The notes under the pieces: model-generated | The model's database searches: none | Told to the model about the DNA's origin: nothing | Seen by the model: only the letters and a program-made list of their open reading frames with translations | Made by a program: the position numbers and the translations under genes | NCBI RefSeq assembly: GCF_000374805.1 | Contig: NZ_KB895335.1 | Span: 62,001 to 126,000 of the forward strand | Length of the DNA: 64,000 nucleotides | Direction of reading: 5' to 3' | Origin: Chitiniphilus shinanonensis DSM 23277 | Lineage (GTDB): Bacteria; Pseudomonadota; Gammaproteobacteria; Burkholderiales; Chitinibacteraceae | Shown: positions 19,025-29,845 of the stretch, one piece after another | Position numbering within the stretch: position 1 is the stretch's first letter | Layout of the letters: each line of letters starts with the position of its first letter

Positions 19025-19518
19025 CGGCGATCCCTTTCCGGCCCGCGCGGCGGGGCCGGGTCGGCGAACAGGTCGAGCTGGCGCTCGTCGCGCTCGGGCG
19101 GCAGGACCGGGTCGGCGGCAGGCTGCGCGACAGCGGGCAGGGCGGTCGGCGCGGGCGGCGATACCTCGCCTATCCCGGTCGACGGCACGGCCACAGCGGG
19201 CGCCGGGGATGGCGGTGCCTGCTCCAGCGCGGCCAGCTCGCGGTTCAGGCCGGTCACCTCGTCGCGGGCATCGGCCAGCGGCTGGTGGATGGTCTGGCGC
19301 AGCGCATCGCCTTCCTCGCGCAGTTCGGCCTCGATGCGCGCCAGCTCGGTCTGGCCGAGCTCGCGGTCCAGGTCGGCCTTGACGCTGGCGGCAAAGCGCT
19401 GGGCGCGCCCCAGCAGCGCGCCGAGAGTGCGCGCCACCTTGGGCAGCCGTTCGGGCCCCAGTACCACCAGGCCCACGGCGCCGATCACGATCAGTTCGCC
19501 GAAACCGACGTCGAACAC
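19021..19518 (-). CDS. tatB: Sec-independent translocase subunit TatB
   Basis: Protein of 165 residues starting MFDVGFGELIVIGAVGLVVLGPERLP, the classic TatB membrane helix followed by an amphipathic helix (ARTLGALLGRAQRFAASVKAD) and a long charged, proline-rich tail. It bridges TatC and TatA. The gene lies 90 bases after tatA and overlaps tatC. Confidence 0.96.
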   Translation of the reverse strand: MFDVGFGELIVIGAVGLVVLGPERLPKVARTLGALLGRAQRFAASVKADLDRELGQTELARIEAELREEGDALRQTIHQPLADARDEVTGLNRELAALEQAPPSPAPAVAVPSTGIGEVSPPAPTALPAVAQPAADPVLPPERDERQLDLFADPAPPRGPERDRR

Positions 19519-19608
19519 GAAATCAATCCTGCAAAAGAAATGGAAAGCCCGCGGCAGGCATGGCTGCGGCGGGCGGAACGGGGCCGATGCGGCCGGCCCG
19601 GGCGGCGA

Positions 19609-19815
19609 TCAGCGCTTGTCGCGCTCCACCGCGTCGATCACGCGGCCCTTGTCGTCGACCTCTTTGGGCTGCTCCTCGTCGCCACGCACGCCTTCCTTGA
19701 AGCCGCGCACGGCCGAGCCGAGGTCCTTGCCGATGTTGCCGAGCTTCTTGGTGCCGAACACCAGCACGATGATGAGCAGGACGATCAGCCAATGCCAGAT
19801 GCTGAGGGAACCCAT
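19609..19815 (-). CDS. tatA: Sec-independent translocase subunit TatA
   Basis: Protein of 68 residues: one short membrane helix ([16 protein letters not shown]), the hinge [12 protein letters not shown] and a charged tail. It forms the pore-like oligomer of the Tat system. It lies 21 bases after hinT and begins the tat genes at the end of the his cluster, the usual betaproteobacterial arrangement. Confidence 0.96.
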   Translation of the reverse strand: MGSLSIWHWLIVLLIIVLVFGTKKLGNIGKDLGSAVRGFKEGVRGDEEQPKEVDDKGRVIDAVERDKR

Positions 19816-19836
19816 GAAAACGTACTCCGCGAAGAA

Positions 19837-20193
19837 TCAGTGAGTGGAAAGTTCGACGATGTTGGGCGACAGCGGCGCGCCGCCGATCACGTGCAGATGC
19901 AGGTGGAAGAAGGTCTGCCCGCCGCCGTGCCCGGTGTTGATGATGGTGCGGAAGCCTTGTTCCAGGCCCAGTTGCGCCGCCAGCCGGGGCGCCAGCAGCA
20001 GCATGCGGCCCAGCAGCGCCTGATGGCTGTCGTCGGTATGCGCCAGCGAATCGACGTGCCGCTTGGGGATGATCAGGAAGTGCACCGGGGCCACCGGGTG
20101 GATGTCGTGGAAGGCGAACACTTCGTCGTCCTCGTACACCTTGTTGGTCGGCAGTTCGCCGGCCGCCAGCTTGCAGAAGATGCAGTCGGTCAT
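19837..20193 (-). CDS. hinT: HIT-family nucleotide hydrolase
   Basis: Protein of 118 residues with CIFCKLAAGE at the start and the histidine triad HLHLHVIGG near residue 100 (the nucleotide-binding H-x-H-x-H). HinT-type enzymes hydrolyse adenosine phosphoramidates. It begins 3 bases after the hisE stop, so it is translated with the histidine genes, as in many betaproteobacteria. Confidence 0.94.
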   Translation of the reverse strand: MTDCIFCKLAAGELPTNKVYEDDEVFAFHDIHPVAPVHFLIIPKRHVDSLAHTDDSHQALLGRMLLLAPRLAAQLGLEQGFRTIINTGHGGGQTFFHLHLHVIGGAPLSPNIVELSTH

Positions 20194-20196
20194 GCC

Positions 20197-20523
20197 TTAT
20201 CGCTCCTTGCGCGATGCTTTTTCGTCGATGCCGGAGATCCCTTCGCGGCGCGCCAGCTCGGCCAGCACGTCCTCGTGGCTGAGGCCCTCGTGCGCCAGCA
20301 GCACCAGGGTGTGGAACCACAGGTCCGCCACTTCGCGCACGATGTGCAGCTTGTCGCCGTCCTTGGCGGCCATCACCACTTCCAGCGATTCTTCGCCCAC
20401 CTTCTTCAGGATGGCTTCCTGGCCCTTGTGGAACAGTTTGGCAACGTAGGAAACGCTGGGATCGGCGTCGCGCCGGCTGGCCAGCGTGGCGGAAAGACGT
20501 TCGAGAATGTCGGCGGAAACCAT
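20197..20523 (-). CDS. hisE: phosphoribosyl-ATP pyrophosphatase
   Basis: Protein of 108 residues, second step of histidine synthesis. The MazG-like helical core shows [14 protein letters not shown] and [17 protein letters not shown] start at the ATG at 20523 because GGAGG lies 8 bases upstream; an earlier in-frame ATG at 20550 lacks support. It is separate from hisI, as usual in Betaproteobacteria. Confidence 0.95.
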   Translation of the reverse strand: MVSADILERLSATLASRRDADPSVSYVAKLFHKGQEAILKKVGEESLEVVMAAKDGDKLHIVREVADLWFHTLVLLAHEGLSHEDVLAELARREGISGIDEKASRKER

Positions 20524-20637
20524 GGGAAGTGCCTCCAGGCGCGCAATCAAAACGCGATTATATTGCCGTTTCGTTGCAAGTACGTGGCAAAGGCCGCGAT
20601 CGCGGCTTCGCCTTGGAGCGGGCCGGCGCGGCCGGGT

Positions 20638-21024
20638 TCAATGCTTGTAGATGTCGTGCGGATCCTTGAGCACCGGGTCCACGGTGACCCAGCCATCCGC
20701 CTGCAACACGCGGAAGAAGCAGCTCTGGCGGCCGGTGTGGCAGGCGATGCCGCCCTGCTGGTCGATCAGGTAGATCAGCACGTCGCCGTCGCAGTCGAGC
20801 CGGATCTCGTGCACGTCCTGGAAATGGCCGCTTTCCTCGCCCTTGTGCCACAGGCGGCCACGGCTGCGGGTGTAGTAGTGGGCGGTGCGCTTTTCTGCGG
20901 TGAGCGCCACCGCTTCGCGGTTGGCGTAGGCGAACATCAGGACCCGGCCGGTGGCGCGATCCTGCGCGATCACCGGCACCAGGCCCTTGTCGTCCCATTT
21001 GATTTCGTCGAGCCAGGCGCTCAT
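20638..21024 (-). CDS. hisI: phosphoribosyl-AMP cyclohydrolase
   Basis: Protein of 128 residues catalysing step 3 of histidine synthesis. The metal-binding residues lie in RLDCDGDVL and [10 protein letters not shown], with [13 protein letters not shown] before them. The ATG at 21024 has GTGGAG 7 bases upstream, which decides the start. About 114 bases separate it from hisE, containing an AT-rich patch (AATCAAAACGCGATTATATT) that might hold a second promoter. Confidence 0.96.
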   Translation of the reverse strand: MSAWLDEIKWDDKGLVPVIAQDRATGRVLMFAYANREAVALTAEKRTAHYYTRSRGRLWHKGEESGHFQDVHEIRLDCDGDVLIYLIDQQGGIACHTGRQSCFFRVLQADGWVTVDPVLKDPHDIYKH

Positions 21025-21134
21025 CGGTACTCCACTGGGTTCGGCTGCATGGGCGCGCACCGCCCGGCGGACGGCGCGCTGGAAACCGTGGATTTTACCC
21101 GCAGCCGCCGCGGATTCCGAGCCTGGGCGACGCG

Positions 21135-21476
21135 TTACTTCAGGTCGAGCAGCGTGGCGGTGTAGTCGGGGCTGGGCAGGTAGTAGCTGACCACCTGCAC
21201 GCTGGCGCCCGGCGCCAGCTCGGCGACCGCGCCTTCCACCTTGGCGGGCGCCACGCGCCGGCCCTGCTCGTCGAGCACGTCGAAGCCCTGCGCCAGCTTG
21301 ACCGGCTGCTTGCCTTCGTTCTTCAGGGTGAGGAACAGGGTGAGTTCGTTCTTGATGCCGTGGCGCATGTTGTCCACGGAAACACTCAGGTCCTTGGCGG
21401 GCTTGCTCACTTCCAGTTCGCAGGCCAGGGCCTGGGCGGCGAACAGCACCGCGACGAGGGCGAGGATGGGGCGCAT
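21135..21476 (-). CDS. small secreted protein of unknown function in the his cluster
   Basis: Protein of 113 residues with a clear signal peptide ([18 protein letters not shown], cleaved before C/E near residue 19). The mature part is predicted to be a beta-rich domain: [20 protein letters not shown] and a C-terminal [17 protein letters not shown], similar in style to small immunoglobulin-like or copper-chaperone-like periplasmic folds, though without a His/Met metal motif. It lies between hisF and hisI on the same strand with about 110-170 bases on each side. No family is recognised with confidence. Confidence 0.8.
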   Translation of the reverse strand: MRPILALVAVLFAAQALACELEVSKPAKDLSVSVDNMRHGIKNELTLFLTLKNEGKQPVKLAQGFDVLDEQGRRVAPAKVEGAVAELAPGASVQVVSYYLPSPDYTATLLDLK

Positions 21477-21645
21477 GGTTGTCTGACTCGTTGATCGGCG
21501 AGGGAAGGCACCACGATAACGCGAACGCATCACATTGCCGTGCGGCGCGGACGATCGTCGGCCCGGGGCGATGCGGACCGGCCCTCGGCCACGGCAGCGA
21601 AGCACGCAGGCCGGAGCACGCGTCGGCGTGCCGAGCGCGGCGGTG

Positions 21646-22413
21646 TTACAGCCGGACTTCGATCCCGGCGTCGCGCATGGCTTCCTTGGCCTGGCGCACC
21701 GTGTATTCGCCGAAGTGGAAGATCGACGCGGCCAGCACCGCGTCGGCGTGGCCTTGCAGCACGCCGTCCACCAGGTGGCTGAGGTTGCCGACGCCACCGG
21801 AGGCGATCACCGGGATATCCACCGCGTCGCTCACCGCGCGGGTCAGCGGCAGGTTGAAGCCGATCCTGGTGCCGTCGCGGTCCATGCTGGTCAGCAGGAT
21901 CTCGCCGGCGCCGTATTCCTGCATCTTGCGCGCCCACTCCACCGCGTCCAGCCCGGTGGGCTTGCGCCCGCCGTGGGTGAAGACCTCCCAGCGGGTGTTG
22001 TCGGCGTCGACCGCCTTGGCGTCGATGGCGACCACGATGGCCTGGCTGCCGAAGCGGTCGGCCGCGCCCTGCACCACCTCGGGGTTGGTCACCGCCGTGG
22101 TGTTGATGCTGACCTTGTCGGCCCCGGCATTGAGCAGCCGCCGCACGTCGGCCACCTGGCGCACGCCGCCGCCGACGGTCAGCGGGATGAACACCTGGCT
22201 CGCCACCGCGTCGATCACGTGCAGGATGATGTCGCGCGCATCGGAGCTGGCGGTGATGTCGAGGAAGGTGATCTCGTCCGCGCCCTGCGCGTCGTACTTG
22301 CGGGCGATCTCCACCGGGTCGCCGGCGTCGCGCAAGCCGACGAAGTTGACCCCCTTCACCACGCGACCGGCGGTGACGTCGAGGCAGGGAATGATGCGTT
22401 TGGCGAGCGGCAT
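21646..22413 (-). CDS. hisF: imidazole glycerol phosphate synthase, cyclase subunit
   Basis: Protein of 255 residues, a TIM barrel that works with HisH. The catalytic aspartates are in IIPCLDV (D11) and VAIDAKAV (near 130). The phosphate-binding loops GGVRQ and ASGGVGN are present. The start at 22413 ([13 protein letters not shown]) matches the family exactly; the same frame stays open far upstream only because of GC bias. Confidence 0.97.
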   Translation of the reverse strand: MPLAKRIIPCLDVTAGRVVKGVNFVGLRDAGDPVEIARKYDAQGADEITFLDITASSDARDIILHVIDAVASQVFIPLTVGGGVRQVADVRRLLNAGADKVSINTTAVTNPEVVQGAADRFGSQAIVVAIDAKAVDADNTRWEVFTHGGRKPTGLDAVEWARKMQEYGAGEILLTSMDRDGTRIGFNLPLTRAVSDAVDIPVIASGGVGNLSHLVDGVLQGHADAVLAASIFHFGEYTVRQAKEAMRDAGIEVRL

Positions 22414-22505
22414 GGCGGGAAACCGGGTGGAGTTCAAAATCAGCGGGCATGGCCGGCGGCCATGCCCTGGTCGGATACGGGCGCGGCCGGCGGGCCGCGC
22501 GCGGG

Positions 22506-23249
22506 TCAGGCGGCGATCAGCTCGTCGGCCAGCGCCTGGGCGGCCTTGAAGTCGATGGTGCCTTCGTAGATGGCGCGGCCGGTGATGACGCCTTCGATGC
22601 CCTCGGCGGCCACTTCCACCAGCTTGCGCACGTCGTTCAGGTCGGTCAGGCCGCCGGAGGCGATCACCGGGATGGTCAGCGCCTGCGCCAGCCGCACCGT
22701 GGCCTCGATGTTCACGCCGGACAACATGCCGTCGCGGCCGATGTCGGTGTAGATCACGCTTTCCACGCCGTAGCCCTGGAAGCGTTGCGCCAGGTCGATC
22801 ACGTCGTGGTCGGTGATCTTGCTCCAGCCGTCGGTGGCGACCTTGCCGTCCTTGGCGTCCAGCCCGACGATGATGTGGCCGGGGAAGGCATCGCACGCTT
22901 CGTGCAGGAAGCCGGGCTGCTTGACCGCGGCGGTGCCGATGATGACGTAGTCGATGCCGGCGTCGAGGTACATCTCGATGGTGTCCAGGCTGCGGATGCC
23001 GCCGCCCAGCTGCACCGGCACCTCGCCGCCGATGGCGGCGATGATGCGTTTCACCGCATCCAGGTTGCGCGGCTTGCCGGCGAAGGCGCCGTTCAGGTCG
23101 ACCAGGTGCATGCGGCGCGCGCCCTGGCCCAGCCAATGGCCGACGAAGCTGGCCGGGTCGTCGGAGAACACCGTGGCGTCGTCCATTTCGCCCTGGCGCA
23201 GGCGCACGCACTGGCCGTCCTTGAGGTCGATAGCGGGAATGATCAGCAT
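22506..23249 (-). CDS. hisA: ProFAR isomerase
   Basis: Protein of 247 residues, the TIM-barrel isomerase of step 4 of histidine synthesis. [14 protein letters not shown] (catalytic D8) and [15 protein letters not shown] (second aspartate near 129) are present. It lies between hisH and hisF in the usual order; 142 bases without a visible gene separate it from hisH. Confidence 0.97.
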   Translation of the reverse strand: MLIIPAIDLKDGQCVRLRQGEMDDATVFSDDPASFVGHWLGQGARRMHLVDLNGAFAGKPRNLDAVKRIIAAIGGEVPVQLGGGIRSLDTIEMYLDAGIDYVIIGTAAVKQPGFLHEACDAFPGHIIVGLDAKDGKVATDGWSKITDHDVIDLAQRFQGYGVESVIYTDIGRDGMLSGVNIEATVRLAQALTIPVIASGGLTDLNDVRKLVEVAAEGIEGVITGRAIYEGTIDFKAAQALADELIAA

Positions 23250-23391
23250 GATTGAGACGTTTGCTTGGAAGTTGAACGGGATGAACCGGAACGCGGCGCG
23301 CCGCCCGATGTCCGCCAGCCACGGGCGGGCGATCGGAGGCAGAGGGCGGCAGGCGACAACGGTTGAACGGACATGGCTCGATGGGACGCGT

Positions 23392-24036
23392 TCAGGCGCG
23401 ACCGTCCCAGTCTACGAAATTTTTCAATAACTTGAGACCCGCCTGCGCACTCTTTTCCGGGTGGCACTGGATGGCGAAGATGTTGTCGCGCGCCACCGCC
23501 GCCGCGAAGCGGTACGGGTAGGCCGATTCGATCACCGCGATATCCTCGTCCGGGGCGAAGTGGTAGCTGTGCACGAAGTAGAAGCGCTCGCCGTCGGCGA
23601 TGCCGGACCACAGCGGGTGGTCGTGGACGATGAACATCTCGTTCCAGCCCATGTGCGGCACCTTGAGCTTCTGGCCGTGGCCATCGACCATCAGCTGCGG
23701 CGGAAAGCGCCGCACCTGGCCCTTGAACACGCCCAGGCTGTCGGTCGGGCCTTCCTCGCTGCGCTCGAACAGCAACTGCGCGCCGACGCAGATGCCGAAG
23801 AACGGGCGATCCTGCGCGGCCTGGAGCACGGCGGCCTTGAGGCCGGATTCGTCCAGGTGGCGCATGCAGTCGGGCATGGCGCCCTGGCCGGGGAACACCA
23901 CCTTGTCGGCGGCGGCGACCACGGCCGGATCCTGGGTGAGGTCGATCCGGGCCCGGCCGTCGGCGACCAGCTCGAAAGCCTTGGTCACCGAGTGCAGGTT
24001 GCCCATTCCGTAATCGACGATGGCGATCTTCTGCAT
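23392..24036 (-). CDS. hisH: imidazole glycerol phosphate synthase, glutaminase subunit
   Basis: Protein of 214 residues, the class-I amidotransferase partner of HisF. The nucleophile is Cys83 in [12 protein letters not shown], and the C-terminal histidine and glutamate of the triad are in [12 protein letters not shown]. It starts 1 base after hisB ends, so the two are coupled. Confidence 0.97.
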   Translation of the reverse strand: MQKIAIVDYGMGNLHSVTKAFELVADGRARIDLTQDPAVVAAADKVVFPGQGAMPDCMRHLDESGLKAAVLQAAQDRPFFGICVGAQLLFERSEEGPTDSLGVFKGQVRRFPPQLMVDGHGQKLKVPHMGWNEMFIVHDHPLWSGIADGERFYFVHSYHFAPDEDIAVIESAYPYRFAAAVARDNIFAIQCHPEKSAQAGLKLLKNFVDWDGRA

Positions 24037-24037
24037 G

Positions 24038-24631
24038 TCAGCCTACCAGCGTGCCCTTGGTGGACGGCGTGATGCCGGCCATCCGTTCATCGAACTCGCA
24101 GGCCATGCGCAGCGCGCGGCCCAGCGCCTTGAAGATGGTCTCGGCCTGGTGGTGGGCGTTCTTGCCGCGCAGGTTGTCGATATGCAGGGTGACGGCGGCG
24201 TGATTGACGAAGCCGCGGAAGAATTCGCCGAACAGGTCCACGTCGAACTGGCCGATCACCGCGCGGGTGTAGTCGCAGTGGTATTCCAGGCCCGGGCGGC
24301 CGGAAAGGTCGATCACCACGCGCGACAGCGCTTCGTCCAGCGGCACGTAGCTGTGGCCGTAGCGGCGGATGCCCTTCTTGTCGCCGATCGCCTTGGCGAA
24401 CGCCTGGCCCAGCGCGATGCCGACGTCCTCGACCGTGTGGTGGGCATCGATATGCAGGTCGCCCTTGGCGACGATGTCCAGATCGAACAGGCCGTGGCGC
24501 GCCACCTGGTCCAGCATGTGCTCGAAGAACGGCACGCCGGTATCGAAACGGGATTGCCCGCTGCCATCCAGATTGAGCGTGACGGTGATCTGGGTTTCGA
24601 GCGTGTTGCGGGTGACGGTGACTTGACGCAT
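24038..24631 (-). CDS. hisB: imidazoleglycerol-phosphate dehydratase
   Basis: Protein of 197 residues, the monofunctional HisB without the N-terminal phosphatase domain found in enterics. Manganese-binding histidine motifs are [11 protein letters not shown] and the CDYTRAVIG[15 protein letters not shown] region. It is the first his gene of this block, and no clear binding site precedes it. Upstream lies a polypurine repeat, then the DUF58/MoxR cluster; hisC and hisD, which usually precede hisB, are not next to it. Confidence 0.96.
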   Translation of the reverse strand: MRQVTVTRNTLETQITVTLNLDGSGQSRFDTGVPFFEHMLDQVARHGLFDLDIVAKGDLHIDAHHTVEDVGIALGQAFAKAIGDKKGIRRYGHSYVPLDEALSRVVIDLSGRPGLEYHCDYTRAVIGQFDVDLFGEFFRGFVNHAAVTLHIDNLRGKNAHHQAETIFKALGRALRMACEFDERMAGITPSTKGTLVG

Positions 24632-24703
24632 GGGGTTTGTGCAGAGGCGGGAACAGGGAGCAATTGTCGCCCAGAACCCGCTTGGCGGAAAGCGGGCCGC
24701 GCT

Positions 24704-24811
24704 GGGAAGGGAGAAGGGGGAAGGGGGAAGGGTGAAAAGCCAATCCGAAGCGCCGGCCGGAGCGGCTTTTGACTTGCCGTTACCCTTCCCTCTTCCCCCT
24801 TCCCTCTTCCC
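24704..24811 (+). repeat. polypurine/polypyrimidine hairpin repeat, copy A
   Basis: A 29-base purine arm (24704-24732: GGGAAGGGAGAAGGGG continuing in G and A) faces a 30-base pyrimidine arm (24782-24811: ACCCTTCCCTCTTCCCCCTT continuing). The arms are nearly perfect reverse complements. The 49-base loop carries AAAAGCC near one end and GGCTTTTGAC near the other. It fills the hisB to DUF58 spacer. Confidence 0.9.
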
Positions 24812-24823
24812 ACCCCAAAAACC

Positions 24824-26131
24824 CTACAACGCCCCGCTCTCCTTCAGATCCAGGTAGCGGTTGACCAGCGCCACCGGCAGTTGCTGCGGGGTCACGTCCA
24901 TCAGTTCGCGGGCGTGGCCGTGCAGGCGCTGCATCGCAAGGCGGCGCGCCTCCAGGTAATCCAGGGTGCCGCAATGCAGCAGGGCGCTGTCCAGGTCGGC
25001 CACCGGGCGGGTCAGTACCTGGTCGAGCGCCACTTCGCGCAGGCTGACGCACATCACCCGGTGGTGGCGGGTCAGCAGCCGCAATGCGTCGGGCAGGGTG
25101 TCGCCGTCCTCGTCGCGGATATTGGTCAGCAGCACCACCAGACTGCGCTTGTGCACATGCTCGCCCAGCGCCTGCGCCGCCTGTACGTAGTCGGGATGGA
25201 TCTCGCCCGGCTCCAGGTCGTAGAGGCCCGCCAGCAGGCGGTCGAACGCGGCGCGGCCCTTGGTCGGCGCCAGCCAGCGTTGCGGCCCGGCGAAGGTGAA
25301 CAGGCCGACGGCGTCGCCCTGCTTCTGCGCCAGCCACGCCAGCACCAGCATGGCGTTCAGCGCGTGGTCGAAGTGCGAGGTCTCGCCGTCCAGCGCGTGC
25401 ATGCGCCGGCCGCAGTCGAGCATGAACACGATCTGCTGGTCGCGCTCTTCCTGGTATTCGCGGCTGATCGGGCGCTGGTGGCGGGCGGTGGCTTTCCAGT
25501 CGATGGCGCGCAGGCTGTCGCCGCGCCGGTATTCGCGCAACTGGTGGAAGTCGGTGCCTTCGCCGCGACGACGGCGGCGCAGCACCCCGGCCTGCGGCAC
25601 GTGCCGGTCGGCGGCGGCCAGCGAACGCTTGAGCACGGTGGTGAAGTCGGGGAACACCCGCACCGCCTCGCCCTCCCCCAGCCAGACGCGGCGGGTCCAC
25701 AGCCGCAGCGGCGATTCCACCCGCAGCTCCAGCCGGCCGAAGCGGTGGTCGCCACGCAGCGGCGGGCACAGCCGGTAGGTCAGTTGCACGAACTGCCCGG
25801 CGGTCAGGCGGCTGGCATGCGGCAGGCCGCTCATCTCCCAGCCCTGCGGATAGTGGTCGAACAGCGCCAGTCGCAGCGGGCGCCCACCGGTGTGGTGCAC
25901 GGTGAGCGCGACCTCGCCCCAGCGTCCGCGCGCCCACACCTTGGCGACGCGGCGTTCCATCGCCAGCGCCGGCAGGCGCCAGCCGAGGAGCGCATCGCCC
26001 AGCGCCAGCAGGACCAGCGCCAGCGGCACCAGCCACCACGGCCCCGGCGGCAGCCAGGGCTGGACGCAGGCGGCGAGCGCCAGCGCCAGCAGCAACAGGG
26101 GCAGGCGGCGCCCCGGTACGTAGCCGAGCAT
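24824..26131 (-). CDS. DUF58 domain protein
   Basis: Protein of 435 residues with two N-terminal membrane helices (residues about 8-45) and the DUF58 signature [16 protein letters not shown] then AIDWKATAR near residue 215. The C-terminal part is von Willebrand A-like ([13 protein letters not shown], with [14 protein letters not shown]). DUF58 proteins nearly always accompany MoxR ATPases, as here, where the MoxR gene ends 2 bases upstream. The pair is thought to form a metal-dependent chaperone system for unknown clients. Confidence 0.9.
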   Translation of the reverse strand: MLGYVPGRRLPLLLLALALAACVQPWLPPGPWWLVPLALVLLALGDALLGWRLPALAMERRVAKVWARGRWGEVALTVHHTGGRPLRLALFDHYPQGWEMSGLPHASRLTAGQFVQLTYRLCPPLRGDHRFGRLELRVESPLRLWTRRVWLGEGEAVRVFPDFTTVLKRSLAAADRHVPQAGVLRRRRRGEGTDFHQLREYRRGDSLRAIDWKATARHQRPISREYQEERDQQIVFMLDCGRRMHALDGETSHFDHALNAMLVLAWLAQKQGDAVGLFTFAGPQRWLAPTKGRAAFDRLLAGLYDLEPGEIHPDYVQAAQALGEHVHKRSLVVLLTNIRDEDGDTLPDALRLLTRHHRVMCVSLREVALDQVLTRPVADLDSALLHCGTLDYLEARRLAMQRLHGHARELMDVTPQQLPVALVNRYLDLKESGAL

Positions 26132-26133
26132 GG

Positions 26134-27098
<965 letters not shown>

Positions 27099-27102
<4 letters not shown>

Positions 27103-28283
27103 AGCATCTTCCTCAAGGTTTGCAGGGTCGCCACGCAGGCATTGAAGGCGTGGGGCTGCCGGGGCGCTGCGCGCTCCAGCGCCTGTTCGATGTCCTGAAG
27201 CGGCAGGCCGCTCAACGCGGCCAGCCGGGTGGAGAGTTCGGCGACGGGCAGCTTGGCCCATTCGGGATGGCGCGCCGCCACCCGTTGCAGCGTTTCGCGC
27301 CGGGCCGCGTGCAGCAGGCGGGCCTGGCCGGCCTGCTTCCAGGTCCAGAACGCGGTGGCGCGGATGTGTTCGAGCAGCGCGCGACGGCCGCCGGGCGCGT
27401 CGGCCAGGCGCGGGCCGAAGCGTGCGCCTTCGCGCCACAGCCACAGCAGCAGCGCGCCGGCGAGCAGCCCCAGCGTCAGCGGCCAGCGTTCGGCCAGTTG
27501 TTCGTACCACGGTTGCGGGGCGCCGGCGCGCACCAGCCATACCTGCCCCGGGTTGAGCCGCGCCAGCCGCCACAGCAGTTCGGCATGGTCGAGCCGGCCC
27601 AGGTTGTTGTTGTGGAACAGGACCTCGCTGCCGCCGACCACGATCCAGCCCTGGCCGACGCGATAGGCCAGCAGTCGCCGATGCTGGTTGTCCTGCCACG
27701 CGGGCGGCACCGTCGGCGATGCCTGCAACGCGGTGTAGCCGGCGGAAATCTGCAAGTCGTAGGGCGAGCCCGGCGGGCGCACGCTCAACGGCGGCGGTGT
27801 GGACACCCCCGGCGTGGCCGCTTCGGTGCTGACGCCCTCCTCTTCCTCGTCGTCGCAGCCGCAATCCTCTTCGTTCACGGTGATGCCGAGCGGGCCGAGC
27901 AGGATGCCTTCGCGTACCCCTGCGGTTTCCTCGTTGTCCCAGCCGGCGACGGCGGTCACCAGCACGCCGCCGCGTCGCACCCAGTCGCGCAGCGCGCGCT
28001 GTTCGGCCGGCGCCAGGTTTTCGTCCAGGCTGGGCGCGATCAGCACGTCGCGCGCGCCCAGTTCGCCGGCCACGCCGTGCAGCGCCGGGCGCGCCACCAC
28101 CCGGTGGCCGCGCAGCGCCAGGAAGCGCTCCGCCGCCAGCAAGGGGTTGTGCAGCGCCTCGGCGCCCGGCGGCGATTCCTGGGCGAACACGCGTTTCTTG
28201 AAGTGCGTATAGCCGTACCACGCGGCGTAGCCCACGCCCCACAGCAGCACCAGGGTGATGATCCAGCGCGCGGCCTTGCTCAT
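27099..28283 (-). CDS. DUF4350 membrane protein
   Basis: Protein of 394 residues. A membrane helix at residues 6-22 is followed by a domain of the DUF4350/GATase-like type ([15 protein letters not shown], then [14 protein letters not shown]), a second helix near residue 265 ([15 protein letters not shown]) and a helical C-terminus. An acidic, cysteine-containing loop [14 protein letters not shown] near residue 140 is unusual. It overlaps both neighbours by 4 bases. Such proteins recur in MoxR-DUF58 clusters; their role is not known. Confidence 0.85.
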
Positions 28284-29845
28284 GCGCGGGCTCCGTCGAA
28301 GGCGACGCGCCATTGCGCCAGCAGCGGCGCCAGTTGCGCCTCGGCCGGCCAGCGTTGCGCATAGGCGGCGTTGCGCCAGACTTCGGTCACGCCGGTGCAG
28401 CCGCGTTCGGCGGCCTCGGGCAGGCTGCCGGCCAGACGGCTGCGGCGGCAGGCGGCAAGCACGTCGCCCTCGGTGGCGCCGGCCACCAGCTCGATGCCGT
28501 GGTCGTGCGCCAGCCGCGACACGGTGGCACGGTAAAGCAGGGCCAGCGCTTCGCGTTGCCGCCCCTCGCGCCAGGTACGCATCACGGTGTCCGGCACATC
28601 CTCGGGCAGGGTTTCCGGGCGGATGTCCAGGCCGCAGACCTCGGTGGGCGGTGCGGCGGTGCGGCGGGTCTGCAACTGGAGCGCGCTGACCAGCGGGCCG
28701 CGATAGCGCCACAGCAGCCACGCCAGGATCACCACCAGCAGCACGATCAGGGCGATCTTCAGCACATTGGCGCTGATGCCGTCGCCACGGCCGCCCTTCA
28801 GGTGCTTGCGCAGCCAGTCGGCCAGCCAGTTGTTGTCGTCGTTCTTCCTGGCTTCGGGCACCCAGGTTTCGATGCAGGTCCAGTTGCGCAGCGGCTCGCG
28901 CGCCAGCACGTCGTCCAGTTGCCGACGCAGTTCGGCCTGCCGGGCGTCGATGGCCGGACCGCGCCCCTGGCGCATGGCAACCACCTCGTCGGGCGGCGGG
29001 CACTCCAGCGCGTAGGCCGGCGCCGGCGCGCCCCACCACAGCGCCACGCCGAGCAGCAGTGCCGCCAGCATGCCGGCACCGCGCGGCGCCACGCCGTTGC
29101 GCCGCGCCGCCAGTCGCCGCAGCGACAGTTCGATATCCCATCCTTCCAGTTCGGCGCGGCGGCACAGGTACAGGCCGAAGCAGCCGGCGGTATACACCGG
29201 CCCGATCACGCCTGCGGTGAGCACGTAGCAAAGGAAGCCGGCCGATTCGAGCAACGCCGAATCCTGGTAATGCCCGGCGAGGAAGGCGAAGGGGTTGGCC
29301 GATTCCGGCTGGGCCAGCACCAGCCCCAGCGCGCCGTAGACGGCGAACTGCAATGCCATTTCGAAGTGGGCGCAGGCAACGCCGAACCACGCGGCGACGC
29401 CGTAGGCGCCGCGCGCGCCCAACACCTTGCGCCGTTGCGCGGCGAAAGTGCCGCGGGCGTTCTCCAGTTGCCAGATCGGCGCGTACAGGCCGCGGCCCAC
29501 CATCACCGGACGCCACCAGGTGAGCGAGCGGAACCAGCCGCCCAGCTGACGCGGCCAGGCGCGCCAAGCCTGCCGCACCGTGACGCGCTCGCCGAACACC
29601 GCGCGCGACAGGATGAACAACGGCAGCCGCTCGAAGATCGGCCGCAGCCACCACAGCACCAGCGACGCGACCCACATCCAGCCCTGCGGCATACATAGCC
29701 ACAGCAGGATCGAGGCCAGCAGCCACGGTCCCCACCATGCCAGGTAGGTGGTGCGCCAGTGACGGCGCAGCAAGGCGTGGCCGAGATCGACCGCCATCCA
29801 GTGCGGACGCGGGCGGGCGTCGATTTCCAGGTGTTCAAGCCGCAC
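28280..29845 (-). CDS. DUF4129 multi-pass membrane protein
   Basis: Protein of 521 residues. The N-terminal 250 residues contain several hydrophobic helices, a further membrane segment (AGMLAALLLGVALWWG) follows, then a periplasmic stretch ending in WTCIETWVPEARKNDDNNW. After a last helix (VLKIALIVLLVVILAWLLW, near residue 365) comes the cytoplasmic DUF4129 domain, with REALALLYRATVSRL near residue 425. It overlaps the SpoIIM-like gene by 11 bases and the DUF4350 gene by 4. In related clusters DUF4129 is the C-terminal part of transglutaminase-like proteins; here no transglutaminase domain is seen. Confidence 0.85.
   Translation of the reverse strand: MRLEHLEIDARPRPHWMAVDLGHALLRRHWRTTYLAWWGPWLLASILLWLCMPQGWMWVASLVLWWLRPIFERLPLFILSRAVFGERVTVRQAWRAWPRQLGGWFRSLTWWRPVMVGRGLYAPIWQLENARGTFAAQRRKVLGARGAYGVAAWFGVACAHFEMALQFAVYGALGLVLAQPESANPFAFLAGHYQDSALLESAGFLCYVLTAGVIGPVYTAGCFGLYLCRRAELEGWDIELSLRRLAARRNGVAPRGAGMLAALLLGVALWWGAPAPAYALECPPPDEVVAMRQGRGPAIDARQAELRRQLDDVLAREPLRNWTCIETWVPEARKNDDNNWLADWLRKHLKGGRGDGISANVLKIALIVLLVVILAWLLWRYRGPLVSALQLQTRRTAAPPTEVCGLDIRPETLPEDVPDTVMRTWREGRQREALALLYRATVSRLAHDHGIELVAGATEGDVLAACRRSRLAGSLPEAAERGCTGVTEVWRNAAYAQRWPAEAQLAPLLAQWRVAFDGARA

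Noticed and set aside
24661-24823. Purine-rich repeat near hisB as a histidine leader-peptide attenuator
   Set aside because: No histidine-rich leader peptide, and the same element occurs at unrelated genes.
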